Made by a program: the position numbers and the translations under genes. Shown in pieces: positions 9,671 to 19,264 of a stretch of 64,000 nt of DNA. The notes under the pieces were generated by a model. It had not been told where the DNA came from, ran no database searches, and saw only the letters and a list, made by a program, of their open reading frames with translations. Each line of letters begins with the position of its first letter. The first letter of the stretch is position 1. The DNA comes from Haemaphysalis longicornis (taxonomy: Eukaryota; Arthropoda; Arachnida; Ixodida; Ixodidae), in contig CM023448.1 in NCBI GenBank assembly GCA_013339765.2, positions 283,160,817 through 283,224,816 on the forward strand, written 5' to 3'.

Positions 9671-10514
9671 GCAGGGTTGAAGTCGCTGGAGCTTGGGGTA
9701 TGGTGGCGGCATAGGGCACAGGGGCAACAACGGGGCTTGACGGCAGTGCAGCTGGGAGGGAGTCAGCGACTTGCTGCTGGATAACGGTCCTGAGTTCAGG
9801 GCTGAGAGAAGATTTTTGCTCGGGCACATAGTTGATGATGGACAACTGCCGAGCCACTTCCTCTCGCACAAACTGCTGGATCCGTTGCAACAAGGTACCG
9901 TCGCCGTCATCAGCGGCCAAGCTGGAGACAAACTGATTTTCTGCGAGGGGTCGCCGAGTGAGAGCCCTTTGCTTCCGCAACTCGTCGTAACTCTGACAAA
10001 TAGTAACGACCTCGGCCACAGTTTGGGGGTTTTTCGCCAACAGCATATGGAAGGCATCGTCGTCTATGCCTTTCAGAATGTGTTTTATCCTTTCTGGTTC
10101 GGGCATGGCACTGTCAATCTTACGGCACAGGGCGACAACATCCTCAATGTAAGAAGTGAAGTTTTCACCCCTTTTCTGTGCCCGCTCACGCAAACGCTGC
10201 TCTGAGAGGAGTTTTCGAGCAGCGGGGCGACCGAATGATTTTATGAAGTCGTCTTTAAACTCAGGCCACGTTTTAAGACGTGCCGCGTTGTTCCAGAACC
10301 ATTGCTCTGCGAGCCCAGTCAAGGAAAATTCGACATTATTCAGCTTGAGGCGGTCGTCCCAGTGGTTATGGGTACTCACTCTTTCAAAAGTAGCAAGCCA
10401 GTCCTCTGCGTCTTTCTCGTCGGTGCCGTTGAATGAGGGAGGGTCCCGCTCACGAATTGCACCCGCGCAGACGATGGGTGTTGGGGCAGGCCGGGGGTCA
10501 TCGTTGCGAGACAT
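9588..10514 (-). CDS. Gag capsid of the gypsy element
   Basis: 308-codon frame starting MSRNDD. Residues ~25-190 form the retrotransposon gag (capsid) domain: PPSFNGTDEKDAEDWLATFE, then LTGLAEQWFWNN, FKDDFIKSFG, RGENFTSYIEDVVALC and HILKGIDDDAF. Residues from ~205 are a Gln/Pro-rich linker. The last ~20 codons (LYAPRDDGRSNTL onward) are out of frame after the indel near 9655. The ATG lies about 70 bp after the 5' LTR, the usual place for gag. It assembles the virus-like particle. Confidence 0.9.
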   Translation of the reverse strand: MSRNDDPRPAPTPIVCAGAIRERDPPSFNGTDEKDAEDWLATFERVSTHNHWDDRLKLNNVEFSLTGLAEQWFWNNAARLKTWPEFKDDFIKSFGRPAARKLLSEQRLRERAQKRGENFTSYIEDVVALCRKIDSAMPEPERIKHILKGIDDDAFHMLLAKNPQTVAEVVTICQSYDELRKQRALTRRPLAENQFVSSLAADDGDGTLLQRIQQFVREEVARQLSIINYVPEQKSSLSPELRTVIQQQVADSLPAALPSSPVVAPVPYAATIPQAPATSTLPYAGLYAPRDDGRSNTLWRLYPSTTLR

Positions 10515-10570
10515 GCTGGGAGGGTCGAGTGTCCGGTTGCGGAGCTCCAGCGTAAGAGAACGAAGATCGT

Positions 10571-10583
10571 TGCACCTCCACCA
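10571..10583 (-). other. Primer binding site
   Basis: Minus-strand TGGTGGAGGTGCA follows the 5' LTR directly and starts with the TGG complementary to a tRNA CCA end. I cannot name the tRNA. Confidence 0.6.
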
Positions 10584-10856
10584 AAACTATAAGAGGGTTT
10601 TCAGGCTTTATTCTTCAGCCGCACCAGCAGCAGCGGTAGCACCGAAGCACCAAGTCGCGCTGACCAGAAGTCGAGACGGAGAGCCAACGAGACGAGACTT
10701 CTCTTCGTCCCAGCGATGGCGATGGGACATCCACGAGTTGGTGCCTCTTCCATGTGTGGCTTCTGTGTCACATACCCACGTATTGCGAAGACCAGTGCTG
10801 TCCACGCCCTAACATTATTTAAAACGAGTATGGTGTTGGCGATGGTCTTCCTTACA
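10584..10856 (-). repeat. 5' LTR of the gypsy element
   Basis: 273 bp; same termini and AATAAA signal as the 3' LTR. Relative to it: five single-base deletions and two single-base insertions, no substitutions. Confidence 0.92.
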
Positions 10857-10910
10857 ATATATATATATATATATTATATATATATATATATATAAATTAT
10901 ATTATATATA
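10857..10910. repeat. (AT)n microsatellite, right flank of the gypsy element
   Basis: Continuation of the AT tract at 5266-5349, interrupted by the retrotransposon. Confidence 0.9.
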
Positions 10911-11060
10911 AGTTAAAGCCTGCCAGGCGAGAGATGCCCTGAGGAAAGCAAGGTTCTTTTGCTGAAACGTAGGCCACAATCGTGCTTTTACCTTGTTCGA
11001 AGTTTGTTTTCTTCTTGTGTTCTCTACATCTTCATCTACTCTCAATATTCTACACTCTAC
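10911..11060 (+). repeat. Unclassified retroelement-like 3' tail
   Basis: Contains CCTGAGGAAAGCAAGG and TTGCTGAAACGTAGGCC, a wording I associate with 3' ends of Penelope-like or related elements in arthropods. No coding region remains. Low confidence. Confidence 0.3.
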
Positions 11061-11129
11061 TAATATATATATATGTATACTATAATATATATATCTATAT
11101 ATATATATATATAATATATATATATATAT
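11061..11129. repeat. (AT)n microsatellite
   Basis: AT dinucleotide run with short interruptions, adjoining the 3' end of the SINE-like element at 11130-11345. Confidence 0.9.
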
Positions 11130-11345
11130 CAAGGTTGCAGTCATTATTGCCAATGCTATTCGGCTTTTTTCGAAAATATTTAATAGTGCCGAATGACGTA
11201 TGTTTGCCATGTTTCTTTGATACAGTGATAAATAAGCGAAAATAGAAGTCGAGAAAAATTCCGCCGTTTTTGCCCGGAAGCGGGAGCCGAACCCACATTT
11301 CACATAATGCGTGCAGTGAACTAACCATCGTGCTATTCCGCGACG
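11130..11345 (-). mobile_element. tRNA-derived SINE-like element, second family
   Basis: On the minus strand a tRNA-like head (ATGGTTAGTTCACTGCAC as A-box region, GGGTTCGGCTCCCGC as B-box region) leads into a ~150 bp body that ends in the (AT)n tract at 11061-11129. Part of the body recurs at 11588-11662. Not related in body sequence to the Ruka-like SINE. Confidence 0.5.
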
Positions 11346-11587
11346 GATCCCCTCTCGACTTTACCGCGAGGGTTTATATTTAGAACTGCTCTGAGGCCGG
11401 TCAACTAGCGCCATCCCTCGACCGCCACGGGAGACGTAGAACGTGGTTTTCCCAGCGGCCGCCACGTAAGACGTGGTCGGAGGTCGGGGTTAGCAATTGG
11501 CATTTCGGGACTGCTGGAGCCAGAGCCCTCGTAATGCATGTAGCAGAACAGAAAGATCAGAGATTCGGGACTCGGTAAGGACACATA
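11346..11587. other. Unassigned stretch
   Basis: GC-rich; holds two similar segments around AGACGTAGAACGTGG and TAAGACGTGGTCGG (11430-11480). No gene or known repeat recognised. Confidence 0.35.
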
Positions 11588-11656
11588 TCATGGTTGCAGT
11601 CGGTATTGCCAATGGTATTTGGCTTTTTTAGAAAATATGTAATAGTGCCGAATGAC

Positions 11657-11662
<6 letters not shown>
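11588..11662 (-). repeat. Partial second copy of the SINE-like body
   Basis: About 75 bp aligned with 11131-11206 with about nine mismatches (GGTTGCAGTC..TTGCCAATG..GGCTTTTTT..AATAGTGCCGAATGACGTAT). It also abuts an (AT)n run. Probably a 5'-truncated copy of the same SINE. Confidence 0.6.

Positions 11663-11719
<57 letters not shown>
11657..11719. repeat. (AT)n microsatellite
   Basis: About 31 uninterrupted AT units; the third AT tract associated with this repeat cluster. Confidence 0.95.
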
Positions 11720-11720
<1 letters not shown>

Positions 11721-14700
11721 CGCAACGAATAGACAAATATCCAGGCGATTGAGTGTTCAAAGTTTTTTACTTGAAAGATTTTATGGAATTCGATTTATTT
11801 AAAACAAAGTAGTCATTGCATGTTTTCGTTTTACGTTTAAAAACTGAAATGCCGTTTATACTTACTTGTTGCGAACAGGAAAAGTCATCAGTAATCTTTT
11901 CAATCGTATCTTCACTTGTGCGGCTTTGAAAGCTGGTGTTTCACCATTCAAGCATTCCTACCGCACTGAGATGCCGACGTTTGCTCAAACGAAGCCCCCT
12001 TACCAGGAGACCCCCGGGGCAGCCTCCGACAAAGTTAGTTCAGACGAGTCATGCAGCGTGAACGTAAAACAGCTTCCCTTATTGGCTGAGAGACAACGCT
12101 AGAAAATGCAGAGGAGGAGCCAGGACTGAAGAACACAGCGTTCGAGAGACAAAAGATACTGCAGGAAGCCGGCTCTTTCCACACTGTTGCCCAAGCCGGG
12201 CAACTATACTGCAGCCAAGGACGACCACTTGAGTGTAAGACGAAGCACTCCACAGTTCCGGTTTTACTCACCAGAAAAGCATTCCGGGCGTTAGCAAGAA
12301 AACTCATTAAGCCATCGTAACTAGCGCCTGCCCACTTGCTCCAGGAGCGGGCGGATGGCTGTGCAAAGAACAAATACACCTGACGACAGATGCCAGTGAA
12401 AGAGGGTGCGAGCCACAGCCTAGCTGCCAACCTCCTTCCGCGTGACCTGTAGCGAACTGCGAAGGAAACTGAATCCGTCAGGGCGGCTCCGAGATCTACG
12501 GGCTTCTTGAGTTCCCCAACTGGCGGAAACCAACTGGCATCATGTTCGCGGGGGCGGAAAATAACGGCCTTCGTCGGGCGCCGCACAACGCTGGCGATCG
12601 TCTTAATGGGCGGCTCCCAGACGAGCGCGGCTGCCGGTGTCGGGCAGTTGCGCTTTCCGGCTGCGCACCCCGACGGGGAAACCTGCCCTTCGTGAGTGGA
12701 GCGGCACGCTCGCACGGCTTCTCCGGCGCTGCAAGAAGACGATTTCCCGATGTCCAGGTACTTAATACCGATGCAACACCAACGAATTATAAAACCAGCT
12801 CAAATGCGTTATCCTTTCTGAGAAGGACAAAGACATAGGGACATCCTGAAATTGTCCACTGAAGGACGCGCCGTTGCTCAGAGTTCATGAAAACCAAGAA
12901 AATATGTTCAAGCCGACTCACATTTCACAAGCACGTTGTTTGCAAACCTAACCACGTTTGCAGCGGGCCAAGCTTCCTTTGCTCCAGAAAAAAAGAAATT
13001 TCTTTCCTTTTGGACAAGTTATTTCAGCCTCTTTCTACATCAATTGAGTTTCTTGATTCCGCATCACTTGATGCGCACACACAGCGAAACGTACAAGCGC
13101 CGCAAGCAATCCTGCGTCTGACTGTTCACCCCAGCGCCCCAGAATGGCCATAGTCGTTCTATCCGGTGCTCGATAACCGAGGTATCTTTTTGACTTAGCT
13201 AATTAAGCACTAATTGAAAACTCGACGCGACATCAGGTTCGAGGCGTACGTGCTAAAATGCATGTGGGACAGCAACGTTTCATTGCGGCCAGCGCTGTGC
13301 GTACAATTAATTAAGCAACGCCACTCGCTTGCGCATCAAGCAGACGGCGAAACCATGACGTTCATTTAGCTTTGTTCACATTGGCTGCCGGTCTGCCCCA
13401 CAGAAGCGGCGTTCGCAGGGAAAGTTTCGCAATACCGAACACTTGGCGATTGATCCCAGCTGCGAAAAGAGATCGCTCTGCCGGCTGCACAGCGGCATCG
13501 CATGACCGAATTCGCACGTAAATTTGCATTATGTAAAACGGGATTAATGAACTGTTCGTATTCCTAACGACATCCCGGTCGAACAGAAAATTCTTGCGGC
13601 TGCTGGCGCCGGTCGAGATTATTTGCTGCTTTACGACAGCAGAGAACTTTACTGGAGCAACATGTCAGCCCCCGTTGTACAAAAGAGCACGATTACTCCG
13701 AAGTACGAAATGGACATTCCCAACGCATTAGGGGCACGATAAACGTATGGAAAGAATTAAATGTCCGACGCACTATAGCCAAGAGGCTGGCCTCACGGGA
13801 CTGAACACAGACTTAAAATCAATAGCGGGCTCTGCTTTCCCAATACAATTCTGGCTGGCACACCTCAATCAAGCAATTTAGAACCGGCAGGAGCCGAAAT
13901 CTAAGCGGCTCATTTACTTCTCAACGCTCCATTTTTTTTCTATTCTCACAGAATGAACCAGTCATGTCGGAATTCCTGTCGTCGGCAGTCGAGAAAGCAG
14001 TCATAAAATGGAATGCCTTGCACATCCCACGCCCCCTCCTCTCAATTGAGAACCACGCTGTTCTGGGATTTATGTTTTTTGTTTTTTGTCCCGCGATAAC
14101 GAAGAGAACACACAACGAAACGGGAGTCGAACGCACAATTCGAACCGGAGAGATTCGGGTCGGATCCCGTTGTTGACACTCTCTCAGCCTCTTCTCACCT
14201 CCTGTGCTGCCTTTGGGGACGGGAAAAGCAGCACTAAAGCTGATGGCGAAAGAATAGCGCACTCCCGCAAGCATCCTGCGGTCGGGGCGCAAGAAATGGC
14301 CCCCCGCCCGGTGCCGGTCGCCGCGCAAGCGACGACGCGCCGCGGCAACAGCTGCGCGCTCTGCGGGAGCCCTTTGCAACCCGCATCACAGTCGCATCAA
14401 TATTTGCAGTCGGCATCGCCAAGGGCAATGTGCACACCGCCGCCCAAGCAGGAATACCGAGGAGGCCGCGTTTCCGCCACAAAAGCCTCGGTTCACCGTT
14501 GCCCCGCGGCAGAAGGAAGAGCAGCGTAACTCCCTTGCAATTCTGAGGGAAAAAAAACAAAAAACGGAGGAGATGCCAGTCTGTTGCATCATACCACGGC
14601 TGTGCAGTTTACCTTATCTGTTAAAGTTCAGAAATGGGTGAAAAAGACAATGGGTGGAACGTGTTGGCGGCGGAAAAACAAAGCAGAACGAGGAGCTAGC

Positions 14701-14969
14701 AACCCACGGGACGAGCTCTGCACTTCATGTGTTGTTTACTCGTCATAAAAAGGACATGCAGCTAAAGGACGTTTTAGGACCATGGGCTTGTCCCAAACGT
14801 ACTTTACGGGCTACAAAAAGCTCTGATAGGGTACCTTCAACACACAGGTGTAGACCAGTCGCTGTGAATAACTCGCCGTTTCTGTGCGCACCAAGTTCCT
14901 CAACATCATCGCCATCATCTTCATCACGTCATCAACTGGCGTAGCAACTTAGGCATTTTAACCCGGCTA
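11720..14969. other. Unassigned stretch
   Basis: No recognised transposon body. It holds the 226-codon minus ORF at 12035-12715 (listed), a 152-codon minus frame at 13921-14379 without motifs, and a possible degenerate tRNA-like block at 14090-14180 (minus; two overlapping B-box-like strings, GGTTCGAATTG and CGTTCGACTCCC) that I could not fold. Host exons could be hidden here, but I cannot define them. Confidence 0.35.
12035..12715 (-). CDS. Unidentified 226-codon ORF
   Basis: The longest non-transposon ATG frame in the window, in locally GC-richer DNA. The product is Ser/Ala/Arg/Pro-rich with scattered Cys and Trp and no signal peptide, clear membrane segment or domain I recognise. An ORF of this length is uncommon by chance in 64 kb but not impossible. 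There is no splice or promoter support. It may be a chance frame in a CpG-rich region or an old repeat. No function assigned. Confidence 0.15.
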   Translation of the reverse strand: MRACRSTHEGQVSPSGCAAGKRNCPTPAAALVWEPPIKTIASVVRRPTKAVIFRPREHDASWFPPVGELKKPVDLGAALTDSVSFAVRYRSRGRRLAARLWLAPSFTGICRQVYLFFAQPSARSWSKWAGASYDGLMSFLANARNAFLVSKTGTVECFVLHSSGRPWLQYSCPAWATVWKEPASCSIFCLSNAVFFSPGSSSAFSSVVSQPIREAVLRSRCMTRLN

Positions 14970-14992
14970 ACATCGCCAGCCTTCATTAAAGA

Positions 14993-15048
<56 letters not shown>

Positions 15049-15131
15049 CTCTCATCCACTCATCATCATCTCTCTCTCATCCCTCTCGTCCTCATCTCCT
15101 CCACTCGCCTCATCTCTCTTCTCTCTCTCTC
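14970..15131 (+). repeat. LINE-type 3' tail followed by (CT)n
   Basis: CATTAAAGATCGTTCTCTCTC at 14983-15003 resembles the A-rich signal plus CT tail of the LINE at 1-638. About 46 bp of pure CT repeat (15001-15046) and then degenerate CT/CAT repeats follow to 15131. I see no LINE coding sequence upstream. Confidence 0.45.
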
Positions 15132-15348
15132 TAACAGATAGCTGTCGTGGTTTGTTCGAATTTTTTTGTGACGTGGTTATGATACGGCGCTATCTGATCT
15201 GATGTGACGTTTTCTTTCGCTGTGAATGTATTTTCAAGTACGTGCCTTTTCCATTAAAAGTTAGTTGAAAACCACCGCTTTTTTGTGGCTGTTTACTTTG
15301 TCGTCTGCTTGCACGCGGTGAAGTATTATGGATTACCTGAACCCTAAC
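15132..15348. other. Short unassigned spacer
   Basis: AT-rich, between the CT tract and the SINE target duplication; nothing recognised. Confidence 0.3.
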
Positions 15349-15579
15349 TCTTCTATAGCTGTGATTTGATTGATTATGAGGTTTAACGCACCGACGTTCG
15401 CATAGGCGCTGAGGCGCGCCGTAGTGGAGGGCTCCTGATTAGTTGTGACCACCGGGGACCTTTGACGTTCGCCGGAATCTCGAACCCACGGGCGTTTTCG
15501 CTTTTCGCCTCCGTCAGAAAAGTGGCCGCGGCAGCCGGCAACCAAAACCGCGTCCTTGTGCTCACCATCTTCTATAGCT
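15349..15579 (-). mobile_element. 5'-truncated Ruka-like SINE with perfect 12 bp TSD
   Basis: Body of the same SINE as at 2056-2300 on the minus strand (element 15361-15567), but the A-box part of the tRNA head is missing and the B-box part is degenerate. Identical copies of TCTTCTATAGCT flank it at 15349-15360 and 15568-15579, so the truncation happened at insertion and not later. Confidence 0.88.
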
Positions 15580-18004
15580 ATACCCGTTGGTTCCCCTTTA
15601 TTTATCTTCATTTTTAACCCTTACCTGCACATGTTCTCGGCCCCCATGCAGAGCGGTACAGAAAGGGGTATTACACGCATTGAGGTGTTTCAGAATACAA
15701 CTAACTTGCCAATGGAATGTCAACGCAACCGGCTTCCGACGTGGCTCGCCCGCTAAAAGCACTGAAAACATGCTGCATGCACCTGCGCACCAAGCGAACA
15801 AAGCCGCAGTGTCGGAAGTTTGAAGCCAGACTCGACACACGAAAAATGAGCGGCTCAAAAACCTATTGCCGAGAGGTTAGCTTCAACGAGGAAGAACTGA
15901 GCACACCGGCAGTTCGAACAAGCCTATACCTACAACAGCGCCACTGAGACCAAAGCTAGAACCAACGGATGCGGTACCGGAGAAAAAACATTCAACTGTA
16001 CATTGGCTTATTTTTTTTTCAGTCGCTCTATTAAGTTAGGCGTCCAAAGAAGAGACTATTTTCTCATTTAACATTCTCGGCTTCTAGTAGACTAATAAAT
16101 AATACGCAATGAAAGTTCCTAGAATAGTAGCATCGCAACATAACGAGGTGAACAATACAAAGGCGTTTTTCTCTATTTATCGCCGTCATAGACGACGACT
16201 CACGACATGAACTAACGAGGCAGGTGAAAAATGTAAAAAAAAAAACGCAAAAACTGCAAATAAATGCAACCAAGGAAGAAAAAAAATATAATACAGAGAC
16301 AAGCATTTTTCAGCTTGAACCAGCGGCATAAACGATACATGTTAAATCAGGACGAACTCGGTACGTAGGTATGCAGTTGATTCTTTTTTCCTTCGTTAGG
16401 AAAGTCCATGAGGGAAGATGCGAGTATATTTCAAGTGGGAGCAAGCACGCAGCTTCGAAAACTACGGCTGCCTGAGAGGAGCGCGCTGAAGCCGCTGCAT
16501 TCCACGAGGCCCTCCAGTGCTAACCCGGATCCTCGAAACAGAACAGCGGACAGTGGAGACCACTCTAATTAGTGAGATAAAGGACTTGTCTGATGAGCTT
16601 CCAGCGAGCACGCTGCGTCTGAATGCCCGTGATACGAAAAAAGGGGGAAGCGAGGTAAAGATATATACGACAGTAAAAAACGACGCAAAGGAACAAGCCG
16701 AACTCCTTTCAAGCCCTTTTTGGGCGCGACTAAACTAGCCCACCAAATGCTGTAGCTGGCATCAAAGGCACCCGATTATAGATCCCCGACGCAGCTACAC
16801 CGATTGTGCCCGATACCAGTGCTCGTTTTTTAAATTTTGTTTATTTGAGAGCGTGATTCTTCAACTGCTCTCAGCGTTTTGTGGCCCAAACTCGACGTCG
16901 GCGTTATCGAAATTAAATACAGAGCCCACACACGGGGCATTCCCGCACGGAGCTGCGTTCGTGCGGGTATTGAGACGCCGTCGGTGAGTTCTGCAGCCAC
17001 TATGCACGTACATCGATGCGAGGAAATGTTCTCACGCCAGCAGGTTGAGCTATATGATCGCAATTCGTGTTCGGTGCACTCAAGGATGTGCGAATCATTC
17101 ACTACAAGTTCAATTACGGTATGGAAATCTTCAGACCGCAGGATAATGAGAATTGTGCACTGCTGAGCTGGAGGCTTTAGCACGGATAACAATACCCGTG
17201 CTACGCAGTCGAATCTGCGAAAAGAAAGTGAAACGACATGTATGTATGCGCGTTATAAATGTACTCGCGTCTAGGCCGTAACCGGGATTGTGGTCGTTTA
17301 TTAAATGAGAACCAAGAGAGATTTTTGGAGCGATGAGCTATTCCAGCTGAATTCGTCATAAAAAAGAAAGGTAGGAACACACAAAGCCTCCACAAAAGAT
17401 AGAGGAGGAAAAAAAAACAAGAAACGTTCGTGACATTCCTCAGAAAACACGTGCAAAAACTAAAGGTTTGTAGGCACAATTGAGGACTCAGACACAATTC
17501 ATATGCGTATTTGAAGACCCAGGCACTGTTCCCGTGCATATTTCAAGGAACAGTTATAACACTGTTCAAGACAGGGACATGCCCACTACACACTAAAAAA
17601 AAAAAGAAAAAAAAATAGAGCGGCATTCTTCATTGCTTTACCCAGCATTTCCCGCAGCAAAGCGCAATGTCCAGCGTCTGCTAAACGGTCCTTGACCACT
17701 CAAGGCTTGATGCAGCCGTAGCGTGCGACAGAACGGTTGCGCAGCTCCGAAGACCCCGATGGAATTGCGCAGCGTGAGAGCTTGCAGGGCGAGTCGGTAG
17801 GCCGCGCAGGCGTCGGGAGCAGTGAAAACGAAGTGTTTCGCACTGTCGCATACCAACTGTTGCGTTGTGAATTGTGCGAATAAATAGACTAACTCAGCTC
17901 AAGGAACGATACGACGCATTTAATCACGGTCAATCTTTTCAGGGCCATGGATTAGGCAGAGCCCATAGAATTCGAGCGTGAAGAAATGGGTTTTTACCTG
18001 GATA
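15580..18004. other. Unassigned stretch
   Basis: AT-rich with frequent A runs (e.g. 16230-16290, 17390-17420, 17597-17620). Longest frame is 120 codons (16830-17192, minus), with no motif. No transposon recognised. Confidence 0.35.
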
Positions 18005-18140
18005 CTTTTCAGGTGGACGCGAAAAGTGAAAACACCCACGTATAGAGATTTCGGCGCAAGATCCTCAGGTAGCCAAAATTAATCCGGAGCCCTTAATACG
18101 GCGCGCCTGAAAACCCAGGTGCAGTCGCGGGCGTTAAAAC
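18005..18140 (+). mobile_element. Ruka-like SINE body fragment
   Basis: Shares GCGAAAAGTGAAAAC, GAGATTTCGGCGCA and AAAATTAATCCGGAGCCC with the full SINEs, but the tRNA head is absent and the 3' tail degenerate. Old copy. Confidence 0.75.
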
Positions 18141-18928
18141 CGAAAATAATAATAGTAAGAATGGGTTTTACAATGCCGCCCCACGAATGCTCGTGTGCGT
18201 AACACGGGTATAAATTTGCGTACTTTTTGTTTGTGTTACTGTAAAGGCAGACGTTGATATCGAGAAGGATATGCATAACACACTTTTGTAGCGTAAACAA
18301 GCAAAAATTGGCACATTATTTTTTCTCGTCCGACCACTCATGACACGACTGCGCGCAACCGCACACAAGTCTCTCTGTTTTACATGCGATGTTCACCGGG
18401 TATTTTGTCCTTTCCGTGTTTGGGAACATTTTGAGCATCTTCGAGCAGAGGAAAACATCCTGCATTTTCACGACAACGCAGGTACTCAGTGCTGCCCGCT
18501 TTTACTGCGATTCACGGCACGCGACCATAGGGCGTTCCTCGGACATTAGATGTGTTCCCTCACTAAAACTTTATCAGATGGCAACTGAATTTTGATGCAG
18601 TAATAACGACAGGATGCCGTGGGCCGGGGCAAAACGAGTGTTACCATCGACCGCTCCAGTTAGGTACCGGCGCTAATTGACCTGAGATTGTGTGGCCAGT
18701 GTGCAGCGCACTTATGAAACGCGCGAAAAGCAGTTACGTCCACGCACACAAAATCCTCCGACACAGAGCACCTACTTCAGTTTAACGCCTCCATGTGCTA
18801 AGCCTGTTTTAATAAAACCAACGCGCGCTACTCGGATGGCCAGTTTTCAAGATCCCACAGGCCACTTGCATCGACAATGGGAATGATTTTATTTGCAAGC
18901 AGACCTCGGTTACTTGAAAAAAAAATTC
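18141..18928. other. Unassigned stretch
   Basis: No repeat or frame recognised beyond ORFs under 80 codons. Confidence 0.35.
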
Positions 18929-19264
18929 ACCACCTTCCCGTAGGGGAACCCTGAGTTGTATGCGAAGCAGCCATGGGGTCGACTCAAATTCCCATTAGTT
19001 TTCAGTTCGATCGCGGCGTTGCGGCAGGAGAATAAGAGGAGCGGAACGCGCGCCCCCAGCGTAGTATGCAGCGGCTACCGTCGCGTCTCTAACCCTAAGC
19101 TGCTTCGCATTATCGCGCGAGGAGCCGCAGGTGTTGCCATTCGTTGCCCAATCACGGAGAGGAGAGGAGAGAAGGAATGCCGGAGAGGAGAGGAGAGGAG
19201 GAGAGGAGAGGAGGAATTCCTCGTATACTACTCAGGGTTCCCCTACGGGAAGATGAGGACGGTG
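18929..19264. mobile_element. Short TIR element (~335 bp)
   Basis: The left end (TTCCCGTAGGGGAACCCTGAG near 18936) and the complement of the right end near 19222-19252 match over about 30 bp with three mismatches. Inside is a purine-only GGAGA minisatellite (19156-19217). No transposase. A related terminus (GGTTCCCCACGGGAAGATG) occurs near 61400, indicating a family. Confidence 0.5.

Larger units (their letters stand above)
5350..10856 (-). mobile_element. Ty3/gypsy LTR retrotransposon, near complete
   Basis: Transcribed on the minus strand: 5' LTR (10584-10856), PBS, gag capsid and zinc knuckle, aspartic protease, reverse transcriptase, RNase H, integrase with GPY/F-type tail, PPT, 3' LTR (5350-5625). 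Domain order PR-RT-RH-IN is diagnostic of Ty3/gypsy. Only about 35 bp separate the integrase stop from the 3' LTR, so there is no envelope gene and no chromodomain. About five frameshifts (near 9655, 9240, 8790, 8335 and 7372) break gag-pol, but each domain is otherwise well preserved. LTRs differ by seven single-base indels and no substitutions. The element sits inside an (AT)n tract, so the short target duplication cannot be defined uniquely. Confidence 0.95.

Noticed and set aside
5484..10812. Plus-strand ORFs across the gypsy element (up to 218 codons)
   Set aside because: They are shadows of the minus-strand gag-pol frames, which carry all the conserved motifs.
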